Shown piece after piece: positions 61,385-64,000 of a stretch of 64,000 nt of DNA. Below the pieces are notes generated by a model. That model saw only the letters and a list, made by a program, of their open reading frames with translations, searched no databases and was not told the DNA's origin. The position numbers and the translations under genes are program-made. Origin of the DNA: Metarhizium brunneum. Its lineage: Eukaryota; Ascomycota; Sordariomycetes; Hypocreales; Clavicipitaceae. The number at the start of each line of letters is the position of its first letter. Positions within the stretch are counted from its first letter, which is position 1. The stretch covers positions 2,666,001-2,730,000 of the forward strand of contig NC_089426.1 in the NCBI RefSeq assembly GCF_013426205.1. Reading direction: 5' to 3'.

Positions 61385-61800
61385 AAAAAAATAATTAAAA
61401 AGGTTATTAATAAATATATATAATATAAAAAAAATAAGGCTTTATAATATAAGCTATATAAAGAATTATAACTATTATTAATACTAATATAATTATAAGA
61501 ATTAATAGCTTTTAATTATATTATAAAGTTATTAATATTAAAAGAATTAATAATTAATATAAAATATAATAGTATATTTATAGTTATAAATAGACTTATA
61601 AAGTATAAATACTTTTTATTATATAAAGAAGTAAGTAATATAAAAAAACTTATATATATATTCTTATAAATAATAATAAGTAATTATAGGCTATTAAAGG
61701 AAATTATATTAGATAAAAGAAGTATATTTACCTCTAAGTTTTAGTAAGCACTTATAGCATAACTTAGAATAAATTATAAGTTAAGCACTATATATTACTA
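61385..61800 (+). pseudogene. Ty3/gypsy integrase core, RIP-destroyed
   Basis: From 61433 the frame reads NKAL and KLYKEL, then ELIAFNYIIKL (the first catalytic Asp of the DDE core is an Asn codon at 61514-61516), SIFIVINRLIKYKYFL (normally VVVDRLTKxAxF) and EIILDKRSIFTSKF, where the second catalytic Asp survives (61712-61714). Homology fades after LST-x-Y near 61800. Confidence 0.8.
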
Positions 61801-64000
61801 TAACGGCTAAGGTTCCTAAGGGATAAACTAGTTGTAGTTTATATTAGTAAAATAACTAGGGCAGTTAATCTAAGCAGTTAGGTATTATATTAGTAATAGG
61901 TTATAGACTATAATTAAGTAATTAGAGTTAAAAAGTTATAAGTAAAGCTTAGGTTAATATAATAATTATATTAAAAGCTAAAAAGCTAAAGTTTATTTAT
62001 AAAGTAAATTTAGGGGTTCTTATATATTATAATAATTATTACCCTAGATATAAGTAATAGTATTACTTATATTAATCTTATTATAATTACTTATATTACT
62101 TACTTTATATATAATAAGCACCTTCTTACTAATAGCTTATATTAACTATTATTTTATAGTTCCTCTTACTTATATTATATAGTAGCTTATATAGTTTAGC
62201 CTACTTTTATAACTTATACTATAGCTTATAGCTAAGTTATAATATAATATCCCCTCTTTTATAGTCTTATCCTTAAGACCTAAGTTTATTTTATAAATAG
62301 CTTTATATTTTACTTCTTTTATTAATAAGTTTTCCTTTTTTTATCTTTTATAATATCCTTTTAATATTATGTCTAGTTATCCTTTTAGAGTCTAAAAATC
62401 AAAACTAAGGTTAAATTCTATATATTATTAAGATACCCTAATAATATATATAAATTCCTATAGTATTAATATTATATTATATTCTTTTTATTTTACCTAT
62501 AGTTTTTATTATAAGATAATTAAGCATTCTTTAAAATATAAAAAGTATATATAATAAGGGCGTTCTTATAATACCTTTAGTATTATAATTAATTTATATA
62601 AGTACCTTTCTTATATATTATTACTTTTTACTAATAAATATCTTTTAATTAATTAAATTATTTTTAAGTTAAAATATTTAAACTAAAAAAAGAAGTCTAT
62701 TAAAGAACTTTTTACCTTTTATTATAAAGTATTATATTAAGCGTAAGCTGATTTAAATAAATCCTTAAATTATTTAAAGTAATTATATAAATAAAAGTAT
62801 TAATTACTCTTAAAAGGGAATAAGATAACTTATTTAGGTTTATAGTTATTAAATAAGTTAAATAAGAAGAAGTATTATAAATTTAAGGCTATTATTAATA
62901 TATAGTTTTTAGGTGCTATTAACGTGTTAAATTAAAACATTATATTTAGGGATACTTTACTAAATATTACTGGTGATATTACTATAATAAGTACTAGTAA
63001 TTCTTTAGATACTTTATAGGCTCTTATATATTTTCCTTGTTTTTATAGCTTTTTTATTTAATAAGATATTAATATATTTTATTTTTTATTCTTATATTTA
63101 GGATTTATTTTACTTTATATTTTATTTTATTTATAATTTTAATATTTTTTTTTATTAATATATTACTTAATACTTTTTTAAGAAGTAAAATATATATTAT
63201 AAGATAATTTCTTATAGTTTTTAATAATAAAAGTTTATAATTATTTATTAATATTTATTTTTTAATAATAAATAATCCTAATTTTTTATAATTTAATTTA
63301 TTACTTAGTTATATTATTTTAATATTTTATTAGAGTAAATAAACCATATTTTCCTTCTTAAAGATTAATCCCTTTAATTTTTTTTAATTATAATATTATA
63401 TTATTTTATTTTATATAAATTTTAATTTATATTATATTTCTTTATATAATTTCTTTAATTTATTTACTTATAATATTACTTATTTTATTTATAGTCTTTT
63501 ATATTATATTTAAAATACTTTAGAATTAAATTTATAATTAATATAAGCTAGTATTTACTTTATTAATTTAAATATTAAGCTATTATAAGCTAATTATATT
63601 ATAAGTAATTATTTTACTTAATTATCCTATTAATAATTAATATAGTATTATAAATACTATTTAAGTGTTTAATTTAATCTTTTTATTTATTTATTTATTT
63701 ATAAATAATATATAATACTTAACTTATAATTTATTTTAAGTTATATTATAAGTACTTATTAAAACTTAAAAGTAAATATACTTTTTTTATTTAATATAAT
63801 ATTCTTTAATAGCTTATAATTACTTATTATTATTTATAAGAATATATATATAAGTTCTTTTATATTACTTATTTTTTTATATAATAAAAAGTATTTATAT
63901 TTTATAAGTTTATTTATAATTATAAATATATTATTATATTTTATATTAATTATTAGTTCTTTTAATATTAATAGCTTTATAATATAATTAAAAGCTATTA
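61800..64000. other. Unidentified AT-rich repeat DNA
   Basis: RIP is milder from about 61735 to 63000 and heavy again after about 63050. On the minus strand between about 62980 and 62200 one frame has mainly TAA/TAG interruptions and reads like degraded protein, but I cannot assign it to a family. It may be a third element in opposite orientation or the 3' part of one of the two above. Confidence 0.4.

Larger units (their letters stand above)
55950..61800 (+). mobile_element. Ty3/gypsy LTR retrotransposon, extremely RIPed
   Basis: Gag, nucleocapsid zinc knuckle, reverse transcriptase and integrase signatures occur in the right order on the plus strand (separate entries). Gag and zinc knuckle share one frame, reverse transcriptase lies in another and integrase in a third, so there are indels or an original frameshift. 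Long terminal repeats could not be delimited by eye. Almost all G and C outside coding-constrained positions are gone. Confidence 0.8.
52330..64000. other. AT-rich, RIP-mutated repeat isochore
   Basis: Composition drops abruptly to nearly only A and T, lowest between about 55.95 and 61.73 kb. Stop codons TAA and TAG are everywhere in frames that otherwise read as transposon proteins. The changes fit C-to-T in CpA contexts on either strand, the hallmark of repeat-induced point mutation in ascomycetes. No intact gene is present. The isochore continues beyond the window. Confidence 0.9.

Overview
This is eukaryotic nuclear DNA from a filamentous ascomycete. The genes carry short introns (47-80 nt typical) with GTRAGT-like donors, CTAAC-like branch sites and YAG acceptors, and the proteins are typical of Sordariomycetes. 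An isochore more than 11 kb long, made of repeat-induced-point-mutation (RIP) debris, follows the genes. Protein content, dispersed TACGGAGTA motifs and the RIP signature suggest Hypocreales, perhaps a Clavicipitaceae-like fungus; that placement is inference. No rRNA, tRNA or CRISPR array was recognised.

Layout. 1-366 is the 3' end of an unrecognised gene. 1053-3783 (-) is the ER-associated degradation E3 ligase Hrd1 (4 exons). 3784-20230 is a gene-free stretch of about 16.4 kb, ending in the spliced 5' leader of a four-finger C2H2 transcription factor (20231-23228, +), which has an unusually long 1.1-kb intron and a possible internal promoter. 25262-28900 (-) is the CORVET subunit Vps3, and 29522-31854 (+) is the Golgi golgin CASP/Coy1, transcribed divergently from one 0.6-kb promoter region. 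33499-34440 (+) is a secreted DUF3455 protein, and 35284-37644 (+) is an F-box protein. 38381-39407 (-) and 40115-41303 (+) are ribosomal protein L17 and fibrillarin/Nop1, a second divergent, functionally related pair. After a 4.9-kb gap comes 46208-48061 (+), a diflavin-type FAD/NADPH reductase without the FMN domain. 49762-51731 (-) is an FHA-domain serine/threonine kinase of Chk2/Rad53-like architecture, and weak coding relics lie between these two.

From about 52.3 kb the base composition collapses to A+T. Reading stop codons as RIP products (CAG/CAA to TAG/TAA) and aligning by eye shows a moderately RIPed Helitron (rolling-circle Rep/helicase-like protein, single frame about 53.97-55.94 kb). 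It is followed, with a sharp compositional step, by an extremely RIPed Ty3/gypsy retrotransposon (gag, CCHC knuckle, reverse transcriptase, integrase, about 55.95-61.8 kb). The last 2.2 kb is a further degraded repeat that I could not identify. The likely history is nested insertion with different rounds of RIP.

The genes do not form a biosynthetic or defence cluster. They are mostly housekeeping genes (ERAD, endosomal and Golgi tethering, ribosome biogenesis). The more unusual items are the FMN-less reductase with a CCGGGCC motif, the FHA kinase at the edge of the RIP isochore, the very large regulatory domain of the C2H2 factor, and the nested RIP relics.
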